From: Congeria kusceri
Taxonomy: Eukaryota > Mollusca > Bivalvia > Myida > Dreissenidae
Direction: 5' to 3'
Assembly: GCA_027627225.1 (NCBI GenBank)
Contig: CM051040.1
Location: forward strand, 26,075,634-26,139,633
Length of the DNA: 64,000 nt
This document shows positions 35,835 to 49,639 of this stretch, piece after piece. The position numbers and the translations under genes were made by a program. The notes beneath the pieces were generated by a model. That model worked only from the letters and a program-made list of their open reading frames with translations. It had not been told where the DNA came from and did no database searches. Position 1 is the stretch's first letter, and each line of letters begins with the position of its first letter.

Positions 35835-38800
35835 CTCCTCGTTCGTTAAAGATTTACCAGTGAAGCCTTTTTTACAAACTGATATTTTCCGGTCATATAA
35901 CATTTGTACACTTCCGCTAATATCCTGTTTGTTCAAATGAATAAATCAACTGACGAACACACAGTTCAGCCAACTCCGTTGTTTACCAGACTTAATTTAT
36001 TGCACAAAATCGGATCGCTCCATCGCCGCTTACTGTAGTACAGATAACATAATTACAAAATGTTCCTGATTAATCGTTTAGACTAGTTTTAAAAAAAACG
36101 CGATTAATATATTCATTTAATTATTAACTATGTGATAACCCCGAGTGTATTTATAAATTGAATATGAATCCATTATATATATGCATTAAAAATAAACGGT
36201 GTTAGTATTTCACAAAATATCGATTAATGTCTTAATGTTCTTACAAGAAGAATACTCCGATTTTTTAATTACAACGCTGTTGATATAGAGTACGTATTTA
36301 AAAAGATTTAGTTACGAAGTTAAGTTATTTTGAAACAAAAACATCCATCACACTGACAAGTCCGACACATGTTGATCATTAAATGCACTATTTACCTGAA
36401 ACGCATCAACACGAATCTTCACGGGATTGGAGCGGAGGAATCACGTGTATGTGACTAAGTCGTTGCATGCATCTAGCTGGGAGTAGTACTAACGAGTAAA
36501 AGACTTCCATCCTAGCCTCCGTAGCGAATAGACATATATAATCAAAACGCTGGCAGCGTAGTAAGACTGTTGGCGGGAAAAGAAACTAAAATGAATTATG
36601 AGAGTATTTTTATCATATTATACGAACATTTATTGAAGTAAGTCACCTTTCTATTATATCATTTCTGCAAAACAAATATCGAAACCCATAACTATACACT
36701 CTACTTAAAATAAATTGATATACTCTGGTATTTGACCTAATTGAAGATAGAGATCTAGACCACTGTCTTTTACAAATTAAAACTTATATAGCGCGCGTCT
36801 AATCCAATGCAATTTATATACGACATTCTCACCATTATGTTTTGTAATTCGTGGGAGGCAAATATTTGTTGTGCAAACTATTTTAAAAGCAAACATAGTT
36901 ATATGCATACAAGTCAATCTAGAAGGGTCAAAAAAGTCGATGAACCGTACAAATTCGAATCAATGTTCAGTGCTTTTTATCACAAGCGCTATGCTCAGTA
37001 AATACCAGTTCAATTAAAAATAAGTTAAATTAGTGAAATACGTTCAAAACTATCTTTAGAATTACAGTGCTTTTCCAAAATTCTTATGCATACGTGAAAA
37101 CAATATCAATCGTCAATCGAATGGTTACGATTGCTATGCTAAATGTACTGACTTGTTAAACTTTCGCAATATTATATAATACGTACGCAGTTAACCAGTA
37201 CACAGCTTAAACAGATATACCATCATACCTACGTGAATAGAGAAAACATAAATTCACTTGCAGATGCGGACTAAATGGATTATTATTATTATTATTATTG
37301 TTTTTTAGTTTTTTAAGTCGGATCTATTTCTTGTCATCTATTCATTGAAAGTAGCATTAGCATTGATAACAGAAAGCCTCAGTGCTCAGCGAGCGAAGCG
37401 CAGTAATTTATCGATTTACTGACTCGGAGCCTGCAAATTAAAGAAATGGTTCCCTCAAGACCTATTTCTGAATAGAACTACTAAATCCTGTTGGCTTGCG
37501 CCAACAGTCTAATAAACTTGTGTCCACTATATGATCTTGAGTTATCAGTTGGAGATTGTAACACAGGAAGGTGTTACAGCAATGCGTTCATGCAGTTTGC
37601 ATGCATCATGTATATATCTGTGAACCATAAGCTACTTGTCTTAGATAACAGACATCGAGTTAAGAAGTTTGGCTACAGCTGTACAACGAATGTTAAATAA
37701 TTGATTTACCGCTGTAACGAATTTTGGAGCTTAGGGAAGTTTCATTTAAAAGGGACTTGGTCCATAGACTTAACAGTTGCAATATAAGAAACACAATCTG
37801 ATATTAATATTGGCATATAATACAAGTAAAATACAGTTTACAGAATTGGAAAAGGAGTTTTCTAATTCCAAGAATAAATGCAATTAAGGGCATATTTTGG
37901 CCCTTTCCTTGTTTTTCGAAACCACAACATTTTTTACTCTACATGTATACATGAAGATGTAATTCATAGTAAATTGAAATGTACTTACTCTTATTAAGAA
38001 ATTATCAGCTGCTTTTAAATGTAACAATCTGTGATAATAAGAATCGTAATTCGTTGAATTTCAAGTAGATAAATTACATGTCATATTTTCACAGAAGTAC
38101 ATATCAAGTTACGACATATCAAGTTACGGCATATCAAGTTACGACATATCAAATTACGACATATCAAGTTACGACATAATAAGTTACGACATATCAAGTT
38201 ACGACATACGACATATCAAGTTACGACATATCAAGTTACGAGTGCCCTTAGGACAGTCTATAAATGCTGGTCCTGGAGATGTTGAACTGATGATTCCCCC
38301 CAGCCTGGTTAACAGGCATACCGTACTTCTATACACACGTGTAAAACTCGTAACGCATGCATGCATGTAAACATAAGAAAGGTGAAAAGTGCGTATCAAA
38401 TATTTCCATTCAAGTAATAAAGTAATATTACAGTTAACATTGTCATAGGTGTTTTGATTTAGCTTATTCGATAAAGGTTTATGATTAATCATGAAGAAAC
38501 ATCAATACAACTGGCATCTAAAGACACTATTGTGCCTAAACGCCACATCGGCCTAGAAACGTTCTTGCTCACCTAGGCATATATTTTAAACAACATTATG
38601 ACGTTGTACGCTGCTCCGCATCCCCTGTTCGTCGGTAATCCAAACTGCAGATAAAATCAGATTGGAGCTCAAACATGTAGTCAACAATTGAAAAGGTAGG
38701 TAAATAAAATAAAAATCTGCGATATATATGTTTCATGAAAAGTACACACAGGTTAGATGGGATTATAAACATATATTAATAATAAAGCCAACGCGTTTCG

Positions 38801-40700
38801 ACAAAGGTTATCAGGGCATAATGACCAGTCGCACGTTAATGACGTCAGTTTTTTCATACGCCTATCGGACTATCTTTAAAACTTCATAAAAACGCGAAAT
38901 ATTTAAAGAATTTGCTATCAATTATACCAAATTAATCCACATAAAATTTGCTTTATTTTGATTAGTCTCATAACATGCATTATTTTGTAAATTTATTGCA
39001 AGAAAAGCACAAGTCATCGCCAAACGTCAAATTCTGCAATGTCCCGCGTAACAGTTAATTTCTGTTTGAAACGAAATGTCGTCTGTATTTCCGCGGCGCT
39101 AAAAGATACACGTCTATTTTTTTCCATGTAAGAACGAGACCTCATTTCCGGTTTCAACTGCGAAAAAAAGTGATTAGTACAATTTATGTAAGGTAAAATT
39201 TGCAAAAAATAAAGTCCGTTGAATTGTCCCGGCCAACAGGGGGACATTAGGGTGTTCACAAATGCTTTGATAAGAAAGTGAAGATGTAGACTAAAGGTAA
39301 GGAATTTTGGTCAAAATGTTCAATGTGTATTCTTTTAAAAATATGGCGAATTTGCAGATATTCAGATTATAATTAGATACCTTTTACACCATGCGTGTAT
39401 TTCCTTTAACGATGTCCAAAACGTCATTTTATTGTTAATTGCAAGAACACGGCGGATATCAAATTCGTGTTATTATTTTTTGATGTTATTTTTAAACTTC
39501 AACATATAATTCACAACAAGACATGCCAGGGTTAACGATTTCAAAATATTGCCACAGTCGTTGCATTATATACATTAATTATTACAGTTTTACTAAAAAT
39601 CTAAACAATGCCCGCACGATTTATCTGATACGTGTTTAATTCCTCTGTTATCGAGTAAGGTGTAAATAATATACAAACATGTTTCAGAAATGCTTTAGAA
39701 GATATACATTCCACAAGTAAAAATTATTGGTAAAACTTAATGCGCAACAATAAAAATGAGACTAAATGTTTTTTTTTACGTTCTTTAGAATGTCCCCTGT
39801 TCTTGAAAAGTATGCTTGTTTTTTAATAACGATATATATAATTTTTTTGTAATAATTGCAATTTTAATTTTTACCCTATTTTTTTATTTTGAAATCTTAT
39901 AATGAAACAATAAATAGTGTTTTAGTCACGTGTGTAAATTTCATTAAATTATGATTTGGATTTCTTCATGTATTGCGCCTTTATTAATGTCCCCTATACA
40001 GAATATAAACGTTATTTTGGGTAGACGTCATTCTAGCGTTTTTTCCGCTAGGAACGTGTTGTTTGAAATATAGTTGCATGTATAATACGAATGTGCTCAA
40101 CTATGTAATGCTCAACAACTATGGATATTATATGAACATATTTATGAAGATTATTTTAATGCTATTATAAGGAACTTTTTTGGGGGGGTGGGAGGTGGGG
40201 AGGGGGTTTCGGACAAAAATGGACAAATTATGTGTTATTCTGATCGCACGCATGCTAAAATTAAAAAAAAAGATAAACAGAAGTATAAATGTAAAATGGG
40301 AAATACTTATTAACATGAATCATCAATTTTGAGCGAGAATACAAAGTCAAATTTACAAAAGAGTCGGAAGAGCTGAGAACGCGCAAAGGCTACTTAATAT
40401 GCAATATGAAAGGGACCGGAAGCGGAAGTGGCGTGCTCGGAACAAACTATACACGGCAGTTGACTTGCCGTATTATCATATGCTCTGACATGAATATCTG
40501 ACGAGTAAGTCGTATCCACTGGCAACTATTCGTGAATACACAGACGGGTTTGCTGCTCAGTAAAAGAGCTGATATTTATTGATGATACGTTTTCGACTGT
40601 AGGAAATTGAATTTAAGAGTTTGTCTTCTTACGTTTAACACATACTTAAAAATACGGTTTATTCCGAATTGATGCAGAGATCCGAATACATGTCACGAAA
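35835..40700. other. Long non-coding AT-rich stretch
   Basis: No gene was recognised. It contains an ATT microsatellite at about 37281-37300 and a 15-base minisatellite at 38099-38240. Frames of 60-100 codons (for example 38199-38492 and 39014-39259, both minus) lack any recognisable feature. Confidence 0.55.
38099..38240. repeat. 15-base minisatellite
   Basis: The unit ACATATCAAGTTACG is repeated about nine times with single changes. Units are contiguous, with no spacers. Confidence 0.93.
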
Positions 40701-40730
40701 CAAACGAGTCAGTAACGGCGATTCCAACTA

Positions 40731-43262
40731 ATGAAATCGTATAATACTGACATTCGAATAATGACGTGGAACGTAACTGGAGTAATGACGGCAATTCCAC
40801 ACCTAACTAACGAACTTTACAACAAAGATATTCATATTTGTGGACTATCCGAACATTGGCTACAAGAACACAATAGGGAACTTTTGGAAACAATAGACTC
40901 GAAGTACAGCGCCCATACGATAATTTCGTCGAACGTTCATACCCACAGGCATATTGGCAAAGGCGGCGTTGCGATTTTGTGGCACAAGAACTTTTATAAT
41001 CGCATTGAAATAATAAATGTCAATAGCGATAGAATTGCCGCTATCAAAGTGAGAAACAGTGACGCATCTATGATTATTATACAGGTCTATCTTCCCTGCG
41101 TAGGACACCCTATAGAAACATTCAAGGCTGAAATCGACATACTGCATGACCTGACAATATAGTAATGAGTCGAACATCATCGTCATGGGCGACGTAAACT
41201 CATCGCCTACATTTACATCGCGCTACTGCACCACGGACAAGAGACGCCCTGGTCGCCAGCCTAGCACAACAACACAGCCTTATTGTACAGACGCAGTCCG
41301 ATAAGTGTACTGGCGCCAACCACACGTTCTATCCGTACTCAGGAGTGGCGCCATCGTTCATAGATCACGTGTTCGTAGACGAACGTTTGATAAATGACGT
41401 CACTTCTTGTCGCATCCAACCCGATGCGCCTATGAACGTGACCCGCCATACCCCAATCGTATTCAGCCTTCAATCGTCTGTCATCACTGATCAAGCGTCG
41501 TCGAACCTACTGCCGTTCTCGAAAACATGCTACATGTGGTCAGACATGGTCGAAATCGAAACCTACCTCTGCCAACTTTCTCCGAAGATCTGAACTGTAA
41601 CAAAGCTGATGAAACATACGAAAAAATCGCTGTTTCACGCGTGCCTCCGAACGGTGCTTATCCAAGCGTAAATTCCAGAAGTTTCTCGAACCCTACTGGT
41701 CTCCAACATTAAAGGCACATCACGAGAAGCTCGTCCAGTCTATAATCGCCTGGATCGCTGATGAGAAAACTGCATATTCGACGGCCTACTTCCAGTACAA
41801 GAAGGTCAAATGTGCGTTCTGTTATTTGGACGACAGATCTGCATTCGATAAGGTGTGGATAGAGGGCCTCATATACAAGCTGCACGAATTAGGCGTCCAT
41901 GGTGAGCTAATGAGACTAATACACAACACTTTTCGAGATTGTTCAAGTCAAGTGTTCGCAGGCGGTCGTCTCTCACTGCCATTCGAAATTCACCAGGGAA
42001 CCAGACAAGGAAGTATTTGTGCTCCGTTCTACTATACAGTCTTCGTGAACGGCCTATTGAATGAATTACAACAGTGCAAATGGGGTCTGAAAATAGGTGA
42101 CTTGAAATTGGCAGCCCAAGACAGGCAGATGATATTGTACTGCTATCGCTATCGAGATCCGGCCTCCATGAAATGCTAACCATATGCTACAATTATTCTA
42201 ACAAGTGGCGATACACCTATAATGTATCAAAGTGTTCATACATGATAATGAGAAGAAAATCCGCACGTATTCAATACGTTCCGGACTTAATTTATGGAAC
42301 AAGTCCAATAGCCAGTGTTTATCAATACAAACACCTGGGCATCATCCAGTCAGCTAGCGGCAACTATCCGTTCAATGTATATGCGGTAAAACAGAAAATG
42401 CGCGGTACGTTCCTGTCGCAGATCCAGTCAATCTGTGATCCTGCAAGGTTGAACCCAACTACTGCCGCGAAGCTGTATTCTTCGTGTGTTCTCCCTCGCG
42501 CACTCTATGGCTGTGAACTGTGGAACTCAATAAGCGGTAGCGACATGCGCCAGCTGGAAATAGCGCACCACTTTTGCCTCAAACGGGCACAGGGACTTCA
42601 TTTTATGACACGCTCCGACATGGTCACAGGTCTCCTGGGATTCACATCTGTTGAGGCGTACATCGACAAGCGGAAGTTGCTTTTCCTGGGGACACTGTGC
42701 AGGATTCAATAGTACACAGACTCCTTGTATACAGAGCATACCAGTACGAACTCGCACACTCGATAAGCTGGGGCTACCTTCCAGACATAATCCGCATTCT
42801 CCACAAGTACGATATGTCGTTCTACTGTAAAACAGTCAAATCAGCTGGCGACTTTCCTACCAAATCAATGTGGAAACGAATCTGCTCACAGCGCATTCAC
42901 GAACTAGAGGAGGCGCAGTGGCGACAAAGAATGCAACTATGCGAGGACTTCCGGATATTTCGAACCCTACACCAAAATTTTAACATCGCTAACATCTGGT
43001 ATATAAGCAGACAGCGGTCGGATTCCTTCCATTAACGCGTGTAATTGCCAAATTTATGTGCAGTGTCCCTCCCGAGGCTCCCTCTTCATGCGAGAAATGT
43101 GGACCGTATCAGGACCTCGTTCACCACATCGTTCTAGGCTGTACGGACAATAACACATATATACAGCGTGAATCCTTCCTAAACGAACTGTCGGAGGTTT
43201 ACAGAGTCGACATGCGCGCAGTGGTACAGACCTACCCTGGTGAGATCACAGTCTCACAGTGA
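40731..43262 (+). mobile_element. Decayed LINE (non-LTR retrotransposon)
   Basis: An AP-type endonuclease begins near 40731 (MTWNVTG, LSEHWLQE, GKGGVAILWHKN) and resumes after a stop and frameshifts as IIVMGDVN (about 41180) and IDHVFVDERL then TRHTPIVF (from 41345). Reverse transcriptase begins abruptly at about 41815 with LDDRSAFDKVW, continues as GTRQGSICAPF, then in another frame QADDIVLLSLSRSG and YKHLGI, and ends with a C-terminal CEKCGPY then HHIVLGC cysteine-histidine motif (about 43090-43135). The stretch between endonuclease and LDDRSAFDKVW is too short, so the first RT motifs were deleted. With several frameshifts and stops it cannot move by itself. Clade is not certain. Confidence 0.88.
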
Positions 43263-43435
43263 CTGTATATCTACGAACTTGTGTGACAGTCGATATATGA
43301 AGTTAATCATTTGTACTGCCAATTTGTTACAAAGATATGTTCATTGTCACTGACAACACAGGAAATACGACCTTAATGTGATAAATAAATATAATCATTT
43401 CATCTCAATATGATAACACCATGAATGCTATATAT

Positions 43436-43800
43436 ATAGAACAGAACAGAACAGAAAGTTTATTTATGACTAAAGCATATACAGCTCATCGTCAAATACA
43501 TACACGCCATTAGGCAAACATAATTGCGCATGCGTCATAATAACAAAAAAGAACATGTGAAAGTACAAACATGCAATTACAATTTATGACTTTTTTACAA
43601 ATATATGACTGCGTGAGAATGCCAGGATTTTATGAGAGGGCTCGCTCTGTTTTAACAAAGTTTAGTGAATGTTTTTAAAATCTGAAAATTGATTGGAAAA
43701 TTTTTATGCTTTAAGATATTTATACAAACAGTCAATTTGGGAACAAAAAGTATACTCTCATAACTCTATATATTATCGGATCTAAGTTTAAAGGCTTTAA
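43436..43800 (-). mobile_element. Possible 3' end of another LINE, minus strand
   Basis: ACAGAACAGAACAGAAAGTT read on the minus strand is an AATAAACTTTCTGTTCTG-type tail like the one near 10.5 kb. Upstream (to the right) no coding is visible, so the extent is unsure. Confidence 0.35.
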
Positions 43801-43817
43801 TACAGAAATTTGCAAGA

Positions 43818-43818
43818 C

Positions 43819-43870
<52 letters not shown>
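43818..43870. repeat. AT dinucleotide microsatellite
   Basis: About 25 AT units. Confidence 0.95.
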
Positions 43871-43873
<3 letters not shown>

Positions 43874-44329
43874 TATTGCCGTATCATCTGTATGAAATTC
43901 TTTAAGTATCTTAAGGATTTTTATTATACACGTGTTATTGGAAAATAACGATTAAAACCAGCTCTGATCAACAACGATATCATATGCATTTGTCATGATA
44001 TGAGCCGATTGACTTTCCTTTTATAGGCATTATTACTACTGTCTAATTTATTTTACAATTTAAGTGTACCTTAATGTCACTTACAGGCGTTGTGCACTTG
44101 ACTGATTTGTTCCACGTTTGTTCATATTATATATAATATATATTGACGCAACGTCGTGTTACGCTACCAGGAACAAATAACGTGCGACTGGTCAATACAA
44201 TATATCATAACGTGTCCAAATGTCAAGGAGATAACGTCATTTGAATTATGACGTCAACAATTATTATATAAAATTTGATTGTGGTTTAAATATATGGATA
44301 TAATATTGCTCTTTCGCTAACCTAGCTGA

Positions 44330-46640
44330 AACACTGTCCGAAAATAGTTTATAAAAAGGAAAAATTTGAAATTTTGGTTCAGATGTAGAAAACTCATCCA
44401 GGTGTTTACTTAAAGGCATCTGTCTAGTTGAGGGGTCCCGCATTTGTTGTTCATGAACATATCTTCTATGTCTAAGTTTATCGCCAGTTTGTCCAATATA
44501 AATTTTCTGGCATCCATTGCATACTTATACATAAATAACATGTTTAACATCACACGACATATTGGTTTTTATAGTAAACAGTTTACCGTTAAAATTAAAT
44601 GAATTTCTATCAATAATATAGTTACAGAGCGCACATCTAGGGTCATTACATTCTGTTACTTTAGGTTCTTGAGAGGAAAAGCTAGATTTAGTCAGTAGAC
44701 GTTTTAAATTACGTGGCTGTTTTTTGCATTTTATTATTCTATTATCTGAAATTATTTTGTTAATAACAGAGTCCGTTTTTAAAATGTCTATTTTGTTTTT
44801 TAGTACGCCAGAATAATTTTTTATTCTTAAGACTATGTGTGGAAATAAATGGAATAATATTGTTATTTACTTTTTTTGAGTTTGATAGTAATTCATTTCT
44901 AGGGATTGAAGGTGCTTTCTGAATTCCTTTATTTATAACTGATTTTGGATAACACCTTTCTAAAAGGGAAATTTCCGGTTCACCAAAACGTTTTAATTTA
45001 AGTTTATGGTTTGAAACTATAGTGCAAATGCGTTTCGCTAAATTTAATGGAATATTAATTTTTTGTGTTTACTATGACATGATGTGAAATTTAGGTATTG
45101 TTTAGAATCTGTTTCCTTGTAATATATATCAGTATAAATGTCCCTGTTGTTTTTTACAATTAATATATCCAGAAATGGCATATCAAGCGTGCTTGTTTGA
45201 TTAGTAAACTTGATGTCTGTATGTAAGGTATTTAAAATAGTGTAAAATCTTTGAAGTTTATTAGGAAATTTTACCCAGAGAATAAAGCAATCATCCAGAT
45301 ATCTTTTCCAGTATGTTTTTACAAAAGAGAGAAATTCATTATTATAAATTGATTCAATTTGTGTATAAAGTTTTTGTTCTAAGAATCCCATCACTAAAGT
45401 AACGTACGTTGGGGTGAATTTGTTACCCATTGCTGCTCCTTTAGTTTGGTTGTAGTACCTGTCATCAAAATAAATGTTATTTTCAATAATTATTTGTATA
45501 CTTTCTTTAATAAACTGTTGTGAAAAGCGTTCACAAAGTATGTTTGAAGCCAATAATCAATAGCTTCTAGCCCCAAAACATGTGGTATTTTAGAGTATAA
45601 ATTAATTACATCAAAAGATACTAACGTCGTGTCCTCTGGAATTTGGGTAGGTATACGTTTTAGAAATTCTATGTTATTTTTTACATTACTGTCGACATAT
45701 TGTACAAATGGTTTCAGGAGAATATCTAATAAATGACTTAATCGACTAGTTTCACTGTTAGGGCCAGCGACTATTGGACGAAAAGTTAAGTCATCTTGGT
45801 CATTTAACTCAATATATTCTGAATTATTATTTTTAAGTACATGTTAAATTATTTTACTTGTATGAATCTTTGGAAGTCCATAAAAAAACCTTGTTCTCCA
45901 TTCGAAATTTAATAAGAAGTCTTGTTCTTCTTTTGTTAGTTGTTTTATTTTCTTTGAGTCAGTTGCGTATTTTAGAAAGCGTGATATGACTACCATTATC
46001 TGGGATGTGTTTATAGTATTCTACATTATTGAGCATTTCTAATAGTTTCTTTTATAAAAATCTGTGTTCATAATAACTATACCGCCACCCTTATCTGCCT
46101 CCTTTATAATTATTGATTTGTCTTTTGCAAGTGAATTTTTAGTTTTTCTTTCTTTTAGTGTTAAGTTATGTTTAGTGCTATTTTCTAACTGAGAATGCTG
46201 AAAGCAAAGTGTTCGAGTCGTGTCAATATATTGTTCTAAAGTTTCATTTCTATGTTTAGGTGGACAAAAGAAAGTGTTATTCTTCACAACAGAATTGCAC
46301 GTAGTGTTGTTATCACTGTTATTTAAAAAAAAAAGTCTTTAAGTATTATAGTTCAAAAGAGTTATTTTTATGTTTTGGTGATGGTGTAAATATGAAAACC
46401 CTCAACAATATATCAAATTCAGTTTGAGTTAGTTTTGTTTTTGAAAAATTGAATTTTTTTGTATATAATTTAGAAGTTTTGGTTAGGTTACCTGTGCTTT
46501 CTATGTCGGACTGCTCCCTTCTGTGCCTCCGTCTCAAAAATCAATGTTTATGTCGGATGGCAATCCGGTGTAATTTTGAAATGTGCTTTCACTTGAGCTG
46601 TTGTTATTTCTGTAGTTTCTGCTATACTGATTTCTGATGT
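44330..46640 (-). mobile_element. Decayed Penelope-like element (RT plus GIY-YIG endonuclease)
   Basis: Penelope-like elements join a reverse transcriptase to a GIY-YIG endonuclease. Here, from right to left: TKLTQTEFDILLRVFIF (about 46440-46380); SIIIKEADKGGGIVIM (about 46120-46070), a hallmark of the N-terminal part; LVSFDVINLYSKIPH (about 45620-45575), RT motif A; GAAMGNKFTPTYVTLVMGFLE (about 45440-45380); YLDDCFILW (about 45310-45285), the catalytic box; MPFLDILIVKN; and, at about 44640-44380, CNDPRCALC, CNGCQKIYIGQTGDKLRHR and HEQQMRDP, the zinc-linked GIY-YIG module. A frameshift near 45555 and an in-frame TAA at 44525-44527, with other breaks between 46040 and 45600, disable it. A TA repeat near 46711-46742 lies at its 5' side. 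The small frame at 46882-47085 may or may not belong. Confidence 0.88.
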
Positions 46641-46710
46641 TGCCACGATAGACGCTTCTGTTCGAGACATTGTAATTATTTCTTTTGTACGTGTTATATA
46701 ATTGGTTACC

Positions 46711-46742
46711 GTTGTATATATATATATATATATATATATAAT
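46711..46742. repeat. TA dinucleotide repeat
   Basis: About 14 TA units, giving an alternating Tyr-Ile stretch in the minus frame. Confidence 0.93.
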
Positions 46743-47982
46743 TATTACGCATGTATAAAGTAATGTCCAAACCGGTGATGTATTTGTTTAATTTTCGGCG
46801 TCTAAATTGACAAAGTAGCGAGCTTAACCGTTTCAGAGTAGTGATACAATCCATCAAGAATGTCATTCAGTCGTCTATTATTTATACCGTAGAATATTCT
46901 GGGCCAAAATCTATATTTTCTTGGAATTTTATGTTCATTAATGGATAAAATATTTCTGATGGAATGATTCCTTCATGCAGTTTGGATTTATAGCCACATT
47001 TGTTAAGTAATTGATCAAATACAAACTCCCTGTATTTCAATACATTTTCACTATGCTGCTGTTTGCAGTGATTTATGATTCGCATAACGTATTGTTATTG
47101 TTATTAGAGTACATGCACCGGTATTTTGGTATATCCCGGTATATCTTGAAATAATTTTATCTGACAACGTTATTTTCCAGAAGTTGCATCTAAAATAAAT
47201 TCTCTAAATTTTAATATTTCCTCGTTGTGGTTTATATGTTATATTGTCATGAGCCACTATTTCTAAAAGGATTGAAATGATTCTAGATAGTAATAACATT
47301 TGTTATCTTCCATTTTCTTTACTTTGGAAATCTTACATGAAAAGAAAATAATATATATCTTTATTATATGTAATAGTAACCTTAAATATGCTTTACTTAA
47401 ATACAATTGTTGCAAAATGAGTTAGTGAGCTTTTGTGTCAACAATGTTTAAATCTTGCTCATTTGGGTTTGAGTACATACAACCATTTATAACATTAAAA
47501 ACACAGTTTTACTAGTTTAGTTATTAACCATTCGGTTTAAAAAAAAAATAGTTTGGACTTTATCGACTTAAAGTCTGTGCTTTATCCATTTTATATGATA
47601 GTGTTCCCCCCCAAAAATGACAATATAACGCGTATGTAGTGCATTTAAACCAAACATAATGCAGATATACCTAGTAGAATGGCTGATACGTAAGTTCGTA
47701 CATTACAGTTATTGAATGAATTCCGAATTACTGGTCGTTCCGGGTCACTTTAATATTTATGGTTCTGAAAATAATCGCAACCCTCCCATTTTGATTTTTA
47801 GACTGGGCAGTCTTTCTGAGTTATAAACTACATATGAAGTTAAAAGGACAAGAACCTCGTCATAATTATCGTTGTTGGCACATTGTCTACAACACGACGA
47901 GATATTTAGCCAGCCACTACTATCTGTATATTTTATGAAACATATGAATGAATGCGAATACTTCGCAAAGAAATGTACTAGT
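46743..47982. other. Non-coding stretch upstream of the Penelope-like element
   Basis: Contains the unassigned 67-codon minus frame at 46882-47085. Otherwise nothing recognised. Confidence 0.5.
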
Positions 47983-48200
47983 TTTTAATAAACTCACGAA
48001 TATCAGGTGAATATTTTAATAAACTCACGAATATCAGGTGAATATTTTAATAAACTCACGAATATCAGGTGAATATTTTAATAAACTCACGAATATCAGG
48101 TGAATATTTTAATAAACTCACGAATATCAGGTGAATATTTTAATAAACTCACGAATATCAGGTGAATATTTTAATAAACTCACGAATATCAGGTCAATAT
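47983..48200. repeat. 31-base minisatellite, about seven copies
   Basis: AATAAACTCACGAATATCAG plus GTGAATATTTT repeated head to tail, nearly identical, so recently expanded. Confidence 0.95.
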
Positions 48201-48454
48201 GCCGTAGCAATATACGCCGTTCATGCGGTGGGAGCATTGTCTTAGACACAATTGCTTCTTGTAGCGTGCGAAAGTTGTATTCACTTGCATCGTTGCAAAC
48301 TTACAAATATGTTGCTCTATAATATATAAATTACATATACAATATTTTAAAAGCACTGCTGTAATACAAAAGCTTTTATTTCATGCGTACCACAGTATAA
48401 TATCGTATAATATCATTATAAGATTTAGTTTAAGTTTAAACCTATTTATTTTAG

Positions 48455-48629
48455 CTCGATTGTATCGAAAGCCTAAGGCTTATTGAGACACTCTCGAGTC
48501 CGTTTCCTGGGTAGAACCAGTATTTGGTGTCTTTAAGGGAGATCTTGAGTACGCTCCCAGAGTAGGGATCGAACCCGGAACCTCCCAATCGCTAGGCGGA
48601 CACCATATCCACTACGCCACCTCGACCGC
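48455..48629 (-). mobile_element. tRNA-derived SINE
   Basis: Reading the minus strand from 48629: A box TGGCGTAGTGGATATGG, B box GGTTCGATCCC, then a non-tRNA body with GGTTCTACCCAGGAAACGG and an A/T-rich end. The Pol III head and body order indicate a SINE. Confidence 0.75.
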
Positions 48630-49324
48630 TTATAACATTTGACATCAGTATTCACAACTTGATACGAACCTATCCTCTATAATGCTGCACGCCTTCTTTT
48701 ATGACCCGTGTAATGCGAATACTTTCCATAAGCCGATGCAATAACAGCATTTATTCATTCGGGACCACTCGCGGGAAAATTTCACAACATTTGATTGGAT
48801 ATTGAGAAGGTCAAAAGTTGGGTTAGACAGGATTCGAACATTTTAGCAAGATCGCGCACTTTAATAAATACTTTCCTTAAATATTCAAAGTTTACCAAAG
48901 ACGCGTGTGCGCGTAACTGTACGACATGTACATTTAATTCAAACCGATTATACTACTTCCACTAATTTTCTCGCACCCGCGAAAGTGTCATCGATGACGA
49001 CTGTTGGTATAATAAATAATATATGTATGTTAAAAACATGACCATCATATTAACAATGCTTCTATATTATTTTCATTTAAATCAACATCATTTTTGCAAC
49101 ATAAACGTCTAACAGCAATGTCAGCGCCATGAGCGTCTAACGGCAAAGTCAACGCCATGAACGCCAAACAGCAAAGTCAGCGCCATGGTATTGTCAATTT
49201 ACCATCGATAAACAAGTATTAAAATGCAGTGTAAATGAGCAGATTGCCAAACAATGACACTCCTTTCACCTTATTAACTGTTCACGTAGTTCGAAGCAGA
49301 AGACGGGTAGTCATATTGTGTCTA

Positions 49325-49635
49325 CACGCGTAGCTCAGTTGGTAGAGCTCTGGACCGTCAATCCGGGGATCGTTAGTTCGAACCCCAGCCCGGCCACATA
49401 ACTTCTGTGGGGATTGGTCATGAAATTATTTCTACGGTCATTCTCCCCTACCTCTGATTCAAGTAGGGAAGCTGTCAGTTACTGGCATAAGTATGTGCAC
49501 TTAGTACTGATAAACCGTTTAGATCAGCTAAGCTTGCCCAGGAAAAGTGTGAGTCGGTTAACTGACCGCCGTGATATGACTGAAATACCACAAAATCTAC
49601 AACGAAAGGTTATAAAAAGTATATGGGCGGAGTTT
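49325..49635 (+). mobile_element. tRNA-derived SINE, near full length
   Basis: Head with A box TAGCTCAGTTGGTAGAGC, an anticodon arm CTGGA-CCGTCAA-TCCGG (GTC, Asp-like, but C at position 33) and T arm GTTAGTTCGAACCCCAGC. The body contains ACTGACCGCCGTGATATGAC then TGAAATACC, a core I recognise from mollusc SINEs. No pairing acceptor 5' half, so not a tRNA gene. Confidence 0.85.
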
Positions 49636-49639
49636 ACCT

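Noticed and set aside
38099..38240. CRISPR-like repeat array
   Set aside because: Units are contiguous without unique spacers and the DNA is eukaryotic; the same holds for 47983-48200 and 62521-63014.
39014..39259. 81-residue minus frame
   Set aside because: No recognisable motif, no flanking splice or gene context; could be chance in a region otherwise without coding signs.
49325..49396. Functional tRNA-Asp
   Set aside because: Anticodon arm fits GTC, but position 33 is C, the 5' acceptor half does not pair, and a SINE body follows.
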